NCBI GenBank assembly: GCA_964648115.1
Contig: CAZYME010000033.1
Span: 1-23,929, forward strand
DNA: 23,929 bases
Reading direction: 5' to 3'
Origin: CAZYME01 sp964648115
Lineage (GTDB): Bacteria; Pseudomonadota; Gammaproteobacteria; Legionellales; Legionellaceae
Shown: positions 1-7,273 of the stretch, one piece after another
Numbering within the stretch: the first letter of the stretch is position 1
Layout: the number at the start of each line of letters is the position of its first letter
Notes under the pieces: model-generated
Told to the model about the DNA's origin: nothing
The model's input: only the letters and a program-made list of their open reading frames with translations
Databases searched by the model: none
Position numbers and translations under genes: made by a program

Positions 1-84
1 TCCAGGAGATCTCTGGATGCCGTGGACAAGCCACGGTACGTAGGCACTTTAGAGAGTTTGAGAATATGAGTTTTCAACACGCCC
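1..84. repeat. Partial MITE-like palindromic repeat, cut by window edge
   Basis: This stretch nearly matches the reverse complement of roughly 11873-11957, with only a few mismatches over its first 75 bases. It contains the stem-loop CCGTGG-ACAAG-CCACGG followed by TACGTAGGCAC, and ends near 84 in a degenerate version of the terminal repeat seen at 11873-12010. The other half of the element would lie left of the window. It sits directly upstream of plsY, so it may carry or interrupt that gene's promoter. No gene is visible in 1-107. Confidence 0.75.
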
Positions 85-107
85 TATATATAGTCTAGGA
101 GGCTTTC

Positions 108-893
108 ATGTTTGCGACATTTTTATTTCTATCTTTAGCGATCGTTGCTTATCTTGTAGGATCGATTTGTTCAGCAGTGATTGTCTGTCGCTTGTTTGAC
201 TTGCCAGATCCTCGCACTGCAGGCTCTCGAAATCCCGGGGCTACAAATGTTTTGCGCCTAGCGGGCAAACAATACGCCATCATGGTTCTATTAGGCGATA
301 TGCTAAAAGGTTTGTTACCAGTCTTGCTAGGTAAAATGTTGGGTGCAGGGCCTGTCATGCTGGGTTTCGTCTGTCTTGCTGCAGTCCTCGGTCATATATA
401 CCCGATATTCTTTGGCTTTAAAGGGGGTAAAGGTGTAGCTACTGCGATTGGAGCCTTACTGGGCCTCCATTTTATTCTAGGCGTGGTGGTCATTGCTACC
501 TGGTTATTAGTTGCCAATTTCTCTCGCTATTCCTCTTTAGCTTCCATCATTTCTATCATACTAGCACCGTTTTATTCGCTTTTTGCTGTTAGAGGCCTTG
601 ATCCTTTTTTACCGATTTTTTTTATTACCCTCGTTATACTTTACCAACATCGCGAGAACATTACGCGACTAATGGATGGAACAGAGGGGAAAATCAACTT
701 CCAGCCTAAAACTCAAAACGCAACCGTCGTTCAGAAAACAAAAACATCAAAAAAAGCGACCACGGTAACCCTGCCAAAAAAAGCCACCGCGAAAAAAACA
801 ACTCTGAAAAAAACAGCCCCGAAAAAAACTACGCAGAAAGTCGCTGTTGAAAAAAAACCTGCTAGAGCAAAAAAGACTACTTCGAAAAAATAA
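108..893 (+). CDS. plsY: Acyl-phosphate:glycerol-3-phosphate acyltransferase PlsY with a histone-H1-like basic tail
   Basis: PlsY is an inner-membrane enzyme that transfers an acyl group from acyl-phosphate to glycerol-3-phosphate, the first step of phospholipid synthesis. The family's three conserved loops are visible: the N-terminal GSI region near residue 18, GSRNPGATNVLR at 39-50, and GHIYP at 95-99 followed by FGFKGGKGVAT at 102-112, within about five hydrophobic segments. The ATG follows a strong AGGAGG. The usual protein ends near residue 200. Here residues 201-261 form a tail made almost only of Lys, Thr, Ala and Pro (KKATAKKTTLKKTAPKKTTQ and similar), which resembles bacterial histone-H1-like tails. 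The enzyme assignment is firm. The role of the tail is unknown; it could bind nucleic acid or acidic lipids on the cytoplasmic face. Confidence 0.95.
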   Translation: MFATFLFLSLAIVAYLVGSICSAVIVCRLFDLPDPRTAGSRNPGATNVLRLAGKQYAIMVLLGDMLKGLLPVLLGKMLGAGPVMLGFVCLAAVLGHIYPIFFGFKGGKGVATAIGALLGLHFILGVVVIATWLLVANFSRYSSLASIISIILAPFYSLFAVRGLDPFLPIFFITLVILYQHRENITRLMDGTEGKINFQPKTQNATVVQKTKTSKKATTVTLPKKATAKKTTLKKTAPKKTTQKVAVEKKPARAKKTTSKK

Positions 894-970
894 GGCTACA
901 AGACAGGGGGGAGGCAAAAACCTCCACAACTAACCCTTATGCCCCCACCGCCATTAAGTTAAGAGACCTT

Positions 971-1053
971 GTCATTCTCGCGAAAGCGGAATCCATCCCT
1001 GACTTGCGCTAGGAGCCATGGGAGAAATGGATCCCCGCCCTCGCGGGGATGAC
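971..1053. repeat. Palindromic intergenic repeat (REP-like)
   Basis: Left arm GTCATTCTCGCGAAAGCGGA(ATCCAT) and right arm ATGGATCCCCGCCCTCGCGG(GGATGAC) are imperfect inverted repeats of about 26 bases around a 30-base loop. This sequence style is a common dispersed intergenic repeat in gammaproteobacteria (recalled, not searched). It lies between the convergent ends of plsY and the ABC exporter gene, where the folded RNA could stop or protect both transcripts. The gap also holds a small GGAGG-CAAAAA-CCTCC hairpin at 910-925. Confidence 0.75.
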
Positions 1054-1068
1054 AGTCTTTCCTTAACT

Positions 1069-3168
1069 TCATGGCAGTGCCTCATACCCCCCCAAATCAA
1101 TAACCCTATCAGCCATCTGAATAGTTTCCTGACGATGTGCAATAATAACTTGCGTAATATCAAGCTGCTTTAAGGACTGATTAATACTTTTCTCATTCTC
1201 TACATCTAGATGACTAGTAGCTTCATCTAAAAATAATATTTTAGGTTGTTTATACAAGGCCCTAGCCAATAATATTCGTTGCTTTTGCCCACCCGACAAA
1301 GTAGATCCCATATCCCCCACTAACGTTTCATATCCCATAGGAAATTTACATATTGTCTCGTGGATACAGGCCAATTTCGCTACTTCATAAACACGCTCTA
1401 TATCCACTTGTTCATCAAAAAATGAAATATTATCCATAATAGAACCAGAGAGGAGAGCATCATCCTGCATAACTGAGGCCGTAAAATCACGATAGTTTTT
1501 TAAACCAAAATCCTTGATAGGTATATTATCGATATAAATTTCACCTTCCGTCTTTTCAAGCAACCCCATCATGACCTTCAATAACGTAGATTTTCCACAT
1601 CCAGAAGGGCCGATAAGGGCAACTTTTTCACCTGCATGAATGTGTACCGATATATTTCTCAAAATAGCGCTCTCGTTATCGTTATATTTAAAAACAATAT
1701 TTTCCAACGATAACGCTCCTTTAATTTGACTTACCGCCACCCGACCGCCACCAATCTCCTCCGGTTGCTGAAATAAAATATCGCTCAAGCGATTTAGCTG
1801 AATTGAAATTAGCTTGTAATCAAATATATTTTGTATAAACGAAGCGGTTTTATTCACCAACAATAATCGATACGAAAGAAATGCGACCAGCATACCAACA
1901 GAAAATTTATTTGATAAAACCAGGGAGGCGCCCACGCAAACAACCAAAATATGTTCTATATGAAATAAGAGTTGGTTAGCCGCTTGATAAACCACATGCA
2001 TTTTAGATACATGGATATCAGCATTTAATGAGTCAATATAGCAATTTCTCCATGCACCAAACCGCACCCGCTCTTTTAGAAATGACTTGATAGGAATGAT
2101 GCCTTGTAGCGTTTCTAGAAACACTGTCATGGCCTTAGCATGCTGCTGCACAGAAGCTTCGGTATGCTTCCTTAACTGATGATAAGACGAATAACGAAAT
2201 CCCAAACAAATAAACAACGCGATTGCGACAAGCCCCGTTAACAGCTGGCTATAAACTGCCATGATAATAAAATTGATAAAAATCATGAGCCCATCTAAGG
2301 CTGTATTTACAAAATCCGTGCTTATTTTTCTCTGAATATGGTCAATCGCCTGAAATTTTGACTGCAGATCCCCTTTATGCCGTTTTTCAAAAAATTCCAA
2401 CGGTAATTTTAGAATATGTTTTACAACATTTGACGAAAACTGCTCCGTTAGATTATTTGTGAAATAAATTACCAAATTTCCACGTATATATTCTGTGAAT
2501 ACCTGAATAATAACCAACATCGAAAAACCAACTGCAATAACATACAGATTACTAAGCTCACTAAAACCTATTACATCATCTGTTACATATTGAATAAAAA
2601 GTGGATTAAATAAACTCAAAATTTCAATAGATAGCGACAACAAAATCAGTAAAACAATAAATTTGTTTACCCCACGAATCGTTTTAAATAAATGGTATAA
2701 AGTCAGCTTTTGCTGACTATAAATCTCTTTAAAATCATTCGATTTTTCAACTTCCAACACAATGCCTGTGAATGATTTTGAAAACTCCTCCAAACTGCAG
2801 TTCCTCACCCCCAAAGCTGGATCATGGATAACAACGCTGTTCTTTTTAACTTTTTTCAACACAACAAAATGATTTAAATTCCAGTGCAAAAGTGCCGGAC
2901 ATTTGATCAAATGCAACTCTTCCAATGGTACTTGTAATGGGCGCGTCACAAATCCAAGACTTTCAAACAATTGATTTATATCTAACAAAGTAATCCCTCT
3001 ACTTGAGGTACTACTCATGCTCCTGATGCTATATAGGTCAAGACGATGCCCCCAATAATTACTAATCATCGCAACACATGCATGCCCACACTCAGCGCGC
3101 TCATCTTGAAGAATCATAGGTAATTTTGGCGATCGATTAAAGCAAAGCTTGGCAACACTTGATGTCAT
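1069..3168 (-). CDS. Peptidase-containing ABC exporter (C39 peptidase + transmembrane + ATPase)
   Basis: This is a full PCAT-type exporter of 699 aa, which cuts a leader after a double glycine and exports the released peptide. The N-terminal C39 domain is intact: Gln21 and Cys27 in ILQDERAECGHACVAM, His100 in LHWNLNHFVVL and Asp116 in IHDPALG. A membrane domain follows from about 165 to 450. The ATPase has Walker A GPSGCGKST (520-528), signature LSGGQ (624-628), Walker B ILFLDEA (644-650) and switch His678. Its ATG overlaps the stop of the upstream HlyD-family gene (ATGA), so the two are translationally coupled. The likely substrates are the two double-glycine peptides encoded at 6801-7155. 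Resemblance to colicin V/microcin exporters is family knowledge; the substrate is inferred from context. Confidence 0.95.
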   Translation of the reverse strand: MTSSVAKLCFNRSPKLPMILQDERAECGHACVAMISNYWGHRLDLYSIRSMSSTSSRGITLLDINQLFESLGFVTRPLQVPLEELHLIKCPALLHWNLNHFVVLKKVKKNSVVIHDPALGVRNCSLEEFSKSFTGIVLEVEKSNDFKEIYSQQKLTLYHLFKTIRGVNKFIVLLILLSLSIEILSLFNPLFIQYVTDDVIGFSELSNLYVIAVGFSMLVIIQVFTEYIRGNLVIYFTNNLTEQFSSNVVKHILKLPLEFFEKRHKGDLQSKFQAIDHIQRKISTDFVNTALDGLMIFINFIIMAVYSQLLTGLVAIALFICLGFRYSSYHQLRKHTEASVQQHAKAMTVFLETLQGIIPIKSFLKERVRFGAWRNCYIDSLNADIHVSKMHVVYQAANQLLFHIEHILVVCVGASLVLSNKFSVGMLVAFLSYRLLLVNKTASFIQNIFDYKLISIQLNRLSDILFQQPEEIGGGRVAVSQIKGALSLENIVFKYNDNESAILRNISVHIHAGEKVALIGPSGCGKSTLLKVMMGLLEKTEGEIYIDNIPIKDFGLKNYRDFTASVMQDDALLSGSIMDNISFFDEQVDIERVYEVAKLACIHETICKFPMGYETLVGDMGSTLSGGQKQRILLARALYKQPKILFLDEATSHLDVENEKSINQSLKQLDITQVIIAHRQETIQMADRVIDLGGYEALP

Positions 3169-4184
3169 ACAAATACCCCACCATAAAAACTATAGAGTGG
3201 GTCTAGAATCCACTGCCATATCTTCCGCTTTGAACCGACAATCACAGCAGAGATTGTCATACCATGCTGAATTTTTTTATCCTTCCCATAAACCGTAACA
3301 AATTGCTTATCTAACAGGGCATTGATTTTGTAATAAGGCTCTCCAATACGGATAGGTTTTTCTTCCTCATCATCGGTCAAAATACTTCTACTTATCTGGT
3401 GAATGCTTGCTTTAGATGCGCCAAAACGGGCATATGGATATGCATCATAATGAATAATTACTTGGTTGTTGTGATGTAAAAATCCCGATTGCCGTACAGG
3501 TATAAATAACTCAGCCATTAAGTCTGCATGACTAGGTAATATCTTTACCAAAGGCTTGGTCAGATTGGTGTTCTGCCCTTCTTGATAAATTACACTAGAA
3601 ATAATTCCATCAATTGGTGAGCGGATAACATAAGATTTATTATGTTTATTGTTAATGATTTCAATATCAACAGCGTTTATCTGATTATCAAGTGCAACCA
3701 GTTCATCATGTTTAGCATGATAGGTGGCCAAGGGAATATATTTTTTTACTAATAAAGATTTTAACGCCTGCATATGCCTTTTTTTATGAATTTTTTCATC
3801 TTCAAGCGATTGCTTCTTCTTTTCTAAGTGAGCTAACACCCCATTCTGGCTTTTTTTGCCAAATCCCTCATCTGATGTGTCAATCAAAAATAACCTATCG
3901 CCTTTTTTTACTTTATCACCTTGATGAATAAAACATTTCTCAATAACGCCATTTTTATTCGGATAAACACGAGCAACTCCTTTTGTAGACTCAAGGTAAC
4001 CTTTTACAATAAATTTCTCAGAAAACTCACCAAATACTAAAAACAGAAGCACTAGCCCGACCAGCACCGAAAACACACTCGTTAAAACCGTATAATGCAC
4101 AGGAGTATTAACCAAAACCGAACCATAATTCCGATTCCTTCTACTCTCAAACACCTCAGGTCGAAACAAACCCTGTTCACTCAT
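3165..4184 (-). CDS. HlyD-family membrane-fusion protein of the peptide exporter
   Basis: This periplasmic adaptor links an inner-membrane ABC exporter to an outer-membrane channel. It is 339 aa from the ATG at 4184, which is preceded by AGGGA; a longer TTG start at 4205 is less likely. One transmembrane segment lies at about residues 30-52. Two half-lipoyl motifs flank an alpha-helical hairpin: VYPNKNGVIEKCFIHQGDKV near 72-91, and a second one beginning IRSPIDGIISSVIYQEGQ. The C-terminal part is a beta-barrel region typical of CvaA-like proteins. The stop overlaps the exporter's ATG. No TolC-like outer-membrane partner is encoded in the window, so a housekeeping TolC is presumably shared. 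Confidence 0.92.
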   Translation of the reverse strand: MSEQGLFRPEVFESRRNRNYGSVLVNTPVHYTVLTSVFSVLVGLVLLFLVFGEFSEKFIVKGYLESTKGVARVYPNKNGVIEKCFIHQGDKVKKGDRLFLIDTSDEGFGKKSQNGVLAHLEKKKQSLEDEKIHKKRHMQALKSLLVKKYIPLATYHAKHDELVALDNQINAVDIEIINNKHNKSYVIRSPIDGIISSVIYQEGQNTNLTKPLVKILPSHADLMAELFIPVRQSGFLHHNNQVIIHYDAYPYARFGASKASIHQISRSILTDDEEEKPIRIGEPYYKINALLDKQFVTVYGKDKKIQHGMTISAVIVGSKRKIWQWILDPLYSFYGGVFV

Positions 4185-4214
4185 AACATCATCCCTACTG
4201 AGCAATAAAAGTAG

Positions 4215-4399
4215 GTTGGGTCATCGACCGAATGGCGCTGCCTTAAGGAAATCCAGGCTAAAAATAGCCCGTCTTTGCGAGCGTAGCGAAGCAATCCAGC
4301 GGCCCTAATGTCGCTTAGATAAAGACACTGGATTGCTTCGCTACGCTCGCAAAGACGATTATCTTCCTTAAGTAAGTGCCATTAGGCCATTGACCCAAC
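4215..4399. mobile_element. MITE-like element with nested perfect palindrome
   Basis: The outer ends are inverted: GTTGGGTCA at 4215-4223 and TGACCCAAC at 4391-4399. Matching continues inward with gaps (AATGGC, CTTAAGGAA). Inside lies a perfect 30-base inverted repeat at 4270-4299 and 4328-4357, beginning CGTCTTTGCGAGCGTAGCGA. No reading frame is visible, so it would be non-autonomous. It separates the maturation genes from the exporter pair on the minus strand. I could not find a clear target-site duplication. Confidence 0.75.
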
Positions 4400-4414
4400 A
4401 AGCGCACGAATGCC

Positions 4415-4496
4415 TGTAGCCTGGATGGAGCGCCGCGTAAACCGGGATTATGGAGCCCCAATCTCCCGGATTACGCTACAATCCATCCAAGCTACA
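4415..4496. repeat. Palindromic intergenic repeat, GTAGCCTGGATGGAGCG type
   Basis: TGTAGCCTGGATGGAGCG at the left and CGCTACAATCCATCCAAGCT(ACA) at the right form an imperfect inverted repeat around the inner pair CCGGGA/TCCCGG. A related sequence is at 22413-22460. It lies just past the stop of the HEAT-like gene and may act as its terminator or RNA stabiliser. Together with the element at 4215-4399 it accounts for nearly the whole 319-base gap between the two genes. Confidence 0.7.
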
Positions 4497-4503
4497 AAAC
4501 AAC

Positions 4504-5595
4504 CTAAGCCATCTGGCTCTGAGCCGAAGCAACCCACTTTTTCCAAGCAGCCACATTTGCCGATCCAAAATCTTTACCACTAATTTTCTTTAAAATGATA
4601 TAAGCAAAATCATGATTATTAGGCTGCTTCAACTCCATCAAAGCCAAAAGCTTACCCCCTCCCTCTTTAATAACAATTTTCTTCGATTTCACGTTATCTA
4701 CAGCAGTATTCAAAACATACAAAGCCTTATTCCTGTCAGTAACGTAGGGTGAATCCAAAGCATCCAAAAATGGCCTAACATCAAAATCATTAATCTTTGA
4801 TTTATCTACAGTTGACCCAATCACCCGCATCACATCATTCCTAACACCCTCATTTTTATCAGCTACCGATGGCGCCAACACGGATAAAATTTCATGCGGA
4901 TTCTTAAAATACCCCACTAAAAATGCAGCAGAAGCACGTCGCTCTGCATTTTTATCATGGCGTAGCGTCTCAAGAATTAATTTTTTATCTTTAATGGCAC
5001 CCTCATTAAACATTGCTAAATAGGGTTTTAATTTAGGATTATCAAAACCTCCCAGGCAATGATATGCAGAACACTTAGGTATAGGACTTATTTCATGTCG
5101 CATGAACATGTGCATAATGGTGTATGTATACTTTGTCATTGCATCTACCACATCGGGTTTATGATCACCTTTTTTTTCAGGACTCTGCTCCTCTACGGGG
5201 GTTCTCAATGGCATAGCGCTCACAAAACGCATTCTCTCCGGATGCTGCTTGTCAATAATTTCGATGGTTGTAGCATAACTATTATCAGGATAAAAAACTG
5301 TTTGAAAATCAACAAAATTAAATCCATTTTTCTTGGTTATTTCTTGTAGTAAGCCATATTTTTTTTCTAGCAATTTTTTTAACGGTGCACTCAAATCCGC
5401 ATCTGGATCCTGCTTCACCGTCTCTTTAATAATCGCTGGCTCCATTTCAGCCACCTCTTTTGCATACTTCTTAAGAATTTTATTTGCATCATTTTGGCTC
5501 AAGCCATATACATCTACTGTACCTGCAAAACCGATACCCATAGAAAGCGTTAAACTGCTTATTACTAACAATCCTTTATTCACAATCCACCTCAT
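4504..5595 (-). CDS. Exported HEAT-like repeat protein in the peptide cluster
   Basis: The 363-aa product begins with a signal peptide (Arg/Lys N-terminus, hydrophobic LLVISSLTLSMGIGFA, likely cleavage near residue 24). It is therefore probably periplasmic or anchored outside the inner membrane. Residues of about 200-320 look like HEAT-type helical repeats (ERRASAAFLVGYFKNPHEIL, GVRNDVMRVIGSTVD, DRNKALYVLNTAVDN). The central part has two Cys (in PKCSAYHCLGG). Its ATG overlaps the maturase stop by ATGA, so it is co-translated with the modifying enzyme. That placement suggests a dedicated job such as immunity, chaperoning or periplasmic processing of the peptide, but nothing in the sequence decides between these. 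I do not recognise a named family. Confidence 0.75.
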   Translation of the reverse strand: MRWIVNKGLLVISSLTLSMGIGFAGTVDVYGLSQNDANKILKKYAKEVAEMEPAIIKETVKQDPDADLSAPLKKLLEKKYGLLQEITKKNGFNFVDFQTVFYPDNSYATTIEIIDKQHPERMRFVSAMPLRTPVEEQSPEKKGDHKPDVVDAMTKYTYTIMHMFMRHEISPIPKCSAYHCLGGFDNPKLKPYLAMFNEGAIKDKKLILETLRHDKNAERRASAAFLVGYFKNPHEILSVLAPSVADKNEGVRNDVMRVIGSTVDKSKINDFDVRPFLDALDSPYVTDRNKALYVLNTAVDNVKSKKIVIKEGGGKLLALMELKQPNNHDFAYIILKKISGKDFGSANVAAWKKWVASAQSQMA

Positions 5596-6698
5596 GCGTT
5601 GTATGTTTTAGCGTTATTTAAATCAACATGACGCTGTAAATTTTGCGTCATCATTCCCACCATATTCTTTCTATATCCATCAATCGAGTGCCTCGCCTCC
5701 TTTGCCTCCCAGTGAAATTTTTTAGATTTTGAAAGGAGAAACTGAATGAAAATATCCAACATTTTAAATTCCGAGTTATATTCCTCCACCCATAAAAACT
5801 GCCCTTGTTCATTGATTTCAAGGAATATGTAGTCATGATCTTCGCTGACGATAAAATCAAGCGATCCAAAAACCAAACCCATTTTCTGCATGAATTTTCG
5901 AATCTTAGTTTCAAGACTGCTTGGCAGCACATAAGGCTCTATACTCATCTGCCCGTCCGGAATTGCACGCCAATCAATTTTACCCTCAGCATGACTCTGA
6001 GAATTTAATTTTGCGGCAACTAAATAATCACCAAAACATGTGATTCTAAGCTCGTACTTTTTCTTGATTTCTTTTTGAAAAATGCCAGGGGAAATTTGTA
6101 ATAATTTATTGGGGGGTAGTTCTAAAAATGATATTTTAGAAGTGTAGGATATCTTTACCCGCTCCTCTTCAAACCAAAAGTTTGAACATAATGGTTTATA
6201 GATAACCCCATCTCCCTCATGTTTTAAAAGAAAATAGCGTATATCCTGCGGGTCATTAGAGCATAACGTCGTTGGAATGGTCATATCACATTCAGCGGCT
6301 ATTTTAAGCTGAAGTAACTTTGAATTAGCTCGGGTGGCGGCTTCCTTTGGATTAATCCACCAAGCATTTGGGGCCATATTATTCGTTAGTGACTCATAAA
6401 ATAACGTATTTTCTCTAACAACAAACTTATAATCACCAGGATGCGATATATCTTTAGGCAAATAAGGTTTACGCGCCCGACGCCACCAAACAACATCGTA
6501 ATCATTATCTACGACCGAATCATACTTATCCGTGCTTCGCCATTGATACGTATCATTATCAATCAAAACTGAGTTTTTTAGCTTTGTCGGCTGATCCGCC
6601 GTAAATAAAAACCGCACATCATGCCCCATGTTTTCTAACGCAATTTTGGTAAGAATTGCATGCGTATCATCAGGCTCCGTTGGAATTAAAAACTTCAT
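5592..6698 (-). CDS. ATP-grasp peptide maturase (graspetide/microviridin-type ligase)
   Basis: It is 368 aa from the ATG at 6698, which follows AGGGAG; an in-frame GTG at 6710 overlaps that ribosome site and is unlikely. Hallmarks of the MvdC/MvdD-like ATP-grasp family are visible: N-terminal DVVWWRRARKP (68-78), NSKLLQLKIA (125-134), the ATP lysine in VIYKPL (165-170), ELRITCFGDYLVAAKLNSQ (216-234), DWR (242-244), and the metal-binding EINEQGQFLWVE (294-305; Glu294, Asn296). Enzymes of this family activate Asp/Glu side chains with ATP and join them to Ser/Thr (ester) or Lys (amide) within a precursor core. It follows two precursor genes and overlaps the next gene by ATGA. The family call is strong. 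The crosslink chemistry is inferred; the cores have Ser/Thr and Asp but no Lys, which favours esters. Confidence 0.9.
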   Translation of the reverse strand: MKFLIPTEPDDTHAILTKIALENMGHDVRFLFTADQPTKLKNSVLIDNDTYQWRSTDKYDSVVDNDYDVVWWRRARKPYLPKDISHPGDYKFVVRENTLFYESLTNNMAPNAWWINPKEAATRANSKLLQLKIAAECDMTIPTTLCSNDPQDIRYFLLKHEGDGVIYKPLCSNFWFEEERVKISYTSKISFLELPPNKLLQISPGIFQKEIKKKYELRITCFGDYLVAAKLNSQSHAEGKIDWRAIPDGQMSIEPYVLPSSLETKIRKFMQKMGLVFGSLDFIVSEDHDYIFLEINEQGQFLWVEEYNSEFKMLDIFIQFLLSKSKKFHWEAKEARHSIDGYRKNMVGMMTQNLQRHVDLNNAKTYNA

Positions 6699-6754
6699 GT
6701 TCTCCCTCACAGTAAATATATTATTTGTTTCTCTTTGAGAAATATTAATCCTTT

Positions 6755-6792
6755 AAATCCTGTCGCTTTATTACAAAAAAACGACAGGATTT
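6755..6792 (-). promoter_or_regulatory. Perfect 11-bp hairpin between precursor and maturase genes
   Basis: AAATCCTGTCG at 6755-6765 and CGACAGGATTT at 6782-6792 are exact inverted repeats with a 16-base A/T-rich loop. It lies between the stop of the last precursor (6801) and the maturase ribosome site. It has no U-run directly after the stem on the minus strand. It is therefore more likely a partial terminator, processing site or mRNA-stabilising element, which would let the short peptides be made in excess over the enzyme. Confidence 0.65.
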
Positions 6793-6800
6793 ACTCAACC

Positions 6801-6974
6801 CTAGTTATCAAAAGTGGGATCACAGACAACATCAAGACCACGCTGATTTGCCGCTGATGGTCTACACGTAGCGTGGACAGTTGTATGTGTACCACCAGCG
6901 ATATTGGATAGAGCATCCATTCCAATCAATTTAGCTTTACTGTATGCCAGGACTCGCTCTTTTTTACTTTCCAT
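6801..6974 (-). CDS. Double-glycine precursor peptide 2 (57 aa)
   Basis: This short gene has a clear AAGGAG upstream of its ATG and starts 13 bases after the stop of precursor 1. The leader begins MESKKERVLAYSKAKLIGMD and shares the KERVLAYS(K/R)AK block with precursor 1. Residues 23-28 read SNIAGG, a double-glycine site for the C39 exporter. The 29-residue core starts THTTVHATCRPS and contains DVVCDPTFD. Aligned with precursor 1 it gives T-x-R-P-S-x(6,7)-D-V-x-x-D-x-x-x-D. It differs in having two Cys (37 and 51), which could form a disulfide after export. There is no Lys in the core. Ser/Thr-to-Asp ester crosslinks by the maturase are the expected modification (inference). Confidence 0.88.
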   Translation of the reverse strand: MESKKERVLAYSKAKLIGMDALSNIAGGTHTTVHATCRPSAANQRGLDVVCDPTFDN

Positions 6975-6987
6975 GTTTGCTCCTTAG

Positions 6988-7155
6988 TTAAAAATCAACA
7001 CTGACATCAATAAAGACATCCATTGCGCCGGTAGACCCTGACGGTCGTAATGTTTCATGATGGGACCAATTAGAGCCACCCGAAACTTCCGTTAGCTCAC
7101 TGAAATCAATAACCTTCGCACGACTATAAGCCAAGACCCGTTCCTTATTTTCCAT
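6988..7155 (-). CDS. Double-glycine precursor peptide 1 (55 aa)
   Basis: The ATG at 7155 follows AAGGAG. The leader begins MENKERVLAYSRAKVIDFSE and ends TEVSGG (residues 22-27), a Gly-Gly cleavage site. The 28-residue core begins SNWSHHETLRPSGSTGAMDV and ends with two further Asp in DVSVD. It is a paralogue of precursor 2 by leader block, double glycine and the TxRPS...DVxxDxxxD core pattern, with the Asp spacing (3 and 4) kept exactly. Four Ser, two Thr, three Asp and one Glu are available for ester crosslinks, and there are no Cys or Lys in the core. Confidence 0.9.
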   Translation of the reverse strand: MENKERVLAYSRAKVIDFSELTEVSGGSNWSHHETLRPSGSTGAMDVFIDVSVDF

Positions 7156-7179
7156 GCTTCTACTCCTTTGTTTTTTTAA

Positions 7180-7213
7180 AACTTAACTTTTAAAATCCGT
7201 TTATCGTTAAGTT
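7180..7213 (-). promoter_or_regulatory. Perfect 8-bp inverted repeat upstream of precursor 1
   Basis: AACTTAAC at 7180-7187 and GTTAAGTT at 7206-7213 are exact inverted repeats with an 18-base loop, located between the 41-aa reading frame and the precursor 1 ribosome site. A second weak stem (CTTATT/AATAAG) is at about 7246-7262. These could shape the RNA between the small genes. The short AT-only arms make this a weak call. Confidence 0.4.
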
Positions 7214-7273
7214 AGAGGTTGCTTCTTCCTGAAATTTAATGAGGGCTTATTTTTTCAATAAGTCGTTAAAGAC

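Noticed and set aside
5059..5349. Plus-strand reading frames opposite the HEAT-like gene
   Set aside because: They are antisense to a gene with a signal peptide and translational coupling, and show composition typical of a shadow frame.
6755..6792. Classic intrinsic terminator after the precursor genes
   Set aside because: The stem is perfect but is not followed by a U-run on the transcribed strand, so full termination is unlikely.
6801..7155. Plain class II microcin/bacteriocin genes without modification
   Set aside because: Double-glycine leaders and the exporter fit this, but the ATP-grasp maturase directly downstream and the conserved Thr/Ser–Asp core pattern argue for a modified peptide.
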